Shown here: positions 63,199-64,000 of the stretch, piece by piece
Numbering within the stretch: the stretch's first letter is position 1
How the letters are laid out: each line of letters opens with the position of its first letter
Origin: Amylibacter sp. SFDW26
GTDB lineage: Bacteria > Pseudomonadota > Alphaproteobacteria > Rhodobacterales > Rhodobacteraceae
Length of the DNA: 64,000 nt
Assembly (NCBI RefSeq): GCF_009184395.1
Contig: NZ_WEIC01000007.1
Coordinates: 28,666 to 92,665 of the forward strand
Direction: 5' to 3'
Translations under genes and position numbers: made by a program
Notes under the pieces: generated by a model
Told to the model about the DNA's origin: nothing
What the model saw: only the letters and a program-made list of their open reading frames with translations
Databases searched by the model: none

Positions 63199-63951
63199 TT
63201 AAGCATCCTCATACTGGCGATCATGATCGCAAGTGCCATCATGATTGTGTGTATGATTATGTTCATGACGGTATAGGGCAAGTGCACCTTGCGTACCTGA
63301 ACCAAACAACGCGTGATACTCTGGGTCGGATGCGACAATATCAGGTGTGCCATGACAACATACGTGGCCGTTCAAGCAAATAACACGATCTGATGCACTC
63401 ATCACAACATGTAATTCATGGCTGACCATTAATATTGCGCACCCTAATGTGCTTCGTAGGTTTTCGACGAGGCGGTAAAAAGATGCAGCGCCCATTTGAT
63501 CTAAGCCTTGAGTGGCTTCATCTAGGATAAGCAGATCAGGTTCATTCAAGATAGCACGCGCCAATAATACACGTTGAAACTGTCCGCCAGACAAGTTTGC
63601 CATTTGACGATTTTCTATATCAGGTGAGCCAACACGCTTTAAAATACTTTTGATGTTTTTCGAGTTTTGTGCTTTGGGCAAACATAAGAAACGCTTTACT
63701 GTAATTGGCAAAGTTGCATCTATATGTAGTTTCTGTGGGACGTATCCTATTTTACAGCTATCTGTGATATTCACAATTCCAGAAGTTGGTTGTATTGCAC
63801 CAACAATTGTACGCAACAATGTTGATTTTCCTGATCCATTGGGTCCTACAATAGTGACAATCTCGCCTTGGGATATCTGCATACTGACATTTGTTAATGC
63901 AACGTGACCTTCCAGTTTAACGGTCATGTTCTTAATCTTAACAAGACTCAT
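63199..63951 (-). CDS. znuC: Zinc ABC transporter ATPase
   Basis: 250 residues from ATG 63951. The longer frame to 63981 is rejected because the zur-like gene's TGA overlaps this ATG (ATGA). Walker A GPNGSGKSTLLRTI, signature LSGGQFQRVLLARAIL, Walker B LLILDEATQGLD, and H-loop VSHELH. The C-terminus is a His-rich tail (HEHNHTHNHDGTCDHD), as in many ZnuC proteins and possibly zinc-binding. Energises uptake through ZnuB. Confidence 0.95.
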   Translation of the reverse strand: MSLVKIKNMTVKLEGHVALTNVSMQISQGEIVTIVGPNGSGKSTLLRTIVGAIQPTSGIVNITDSCKIGYVPQKLHIDATLPITVKRFLCLPKAQNSKNIKSILKRVGSPDIENRQMANLSGGQFQRVLLARAILNEPDLLILDEATQGLDQMGAASFYRLVENLRSTLGCAILMVSHELHVVMSASDRVICLNGHVCCHGTPDIVASDPEYHALFGSGTQGALALYRHEHNHTHNHDGTCDHDRQYEDA

Positions 63952-64000
63952 ATCTGTGCGCTTTTCTGGCACGATGGGCACACGCCTTCTACTTCAATAA
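63948..64000 (-). CDS. zur: Zur/Fur-family regulator, C-terminal end only
   Basis: The last 17 residues (including the stop region) of a minus-strand frame that enters from beyond the window edge: IEVEGVCPSCQKSAQI. The EGVCPSC pattern with C-x2-C is the C-terminal structural zinc site of Zur-type Fur proteins. Its TGA overlaps the znuC ATG by one base, giving a zur-znuC-znuB operon. Most of the gene is outside the window, so the assignment rests on this tail and the neighbours. Confidence 0.65.
   Translation of the reverse strand, partial: IEVEGVCPSCQKSAQI

Noticed and set aside
63952..63981. N-terminal extension of znuC to 63981
   Set aside because: The zur-like gene runs through this stretch and its stop overlaps the ATG at 63951; ABC ATPases of this family start close to that ATG.

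Overview
The window looks like part of an extrachromosomal replicon (plasmid or chromid) of an AT-rich marine alphaproteobacterium of the Roseobacter group. The sequence pointers are: a partition operon (parA-parB, 45.6-48.0 kb) divergent from a replication initiator with a DnaA domain-I-like C-terminus (48.5-49.2 kb), an arrangement typical of Rhodobacteraceae DnaA-like replicons; a dihydroxypropanesulfonate (DHPS) dehydrogenase operon; a DMSP-demethylase-type protein; and a choline-sulfate to betaine operon. No tRNA, rRNA, CRISPR array or insertion sequence was seen.

Layout. 0-5.5 kb: tail of an IclR regulator, hpsNOP-like DHPS dehydrogenases, and a divergent SulP permease. 5.6-10.0 kb: surface-glycan enzymes (an FkbM methyltransferase-glycosyltransferase fusion, a DXD glycosyltransferase, a sulfotransferase) and an unknown protein. 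10.4-23.8 kb: a complete assimilatory nitrate system: nasT-nasS, then a leader RNA (promoter, two hexaloop hairpins, overlapping terminator), then nrtA-nrtB-nrtC, nirB-nirD, nasA, a TrpD2-like gene and a cysG with a vestigial methyltransferase domain. 23.9-25.1 kb: dmdA-like. 25-40.5 kb: a large polysaccharide/O-antigen locus supplying GDP-mannose, GDP-fucose and a CDP-6-deoxyhexose branch with a C-methyltransferase, with GT2, GT4, GT10, GT11 and GT25 glycosyltransferases and FkbM methyltransferases. 40.7-45.5 kb: Kdo/lipid A genes (waaA, kdsA, kdsB, kdsD, an LpxL-type acyltransferase). 45.6-49.2 kb: replication and partition. 49.3-55.8 kb: two more glycosyltransferases, galE, and yjbF/yjbH exopolysaccharide export genes. 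55.9-60.6 kb: betC-betB-betA behind a BetI-type palindrome. 60.8-64 kb: pgi, then znuB-znuC and the end of a zur-like gene on the opposite strand.

How it works together. Three themes recur: use of marine organosulfur osmolytes (DHPS, DMSP, choline sulfate), nitrate assimilation under NasST antitermination, and building of a fucosylated, branched-sugar, possibly sulfated envelope glycan. The core Kdo genes and pgi on the same molecule as a plasmid-type initiator suggest a replicon that may not be dispensable, unless chromosomal copies exist.

The most striking non-coding structures are the NasT-type antitermination leader at 12148-12301 and four copies of a TTCCCC-NN-GGGGAA palindrome around parAB. 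Three of those copies lie inside parA/parB in the same codon register.
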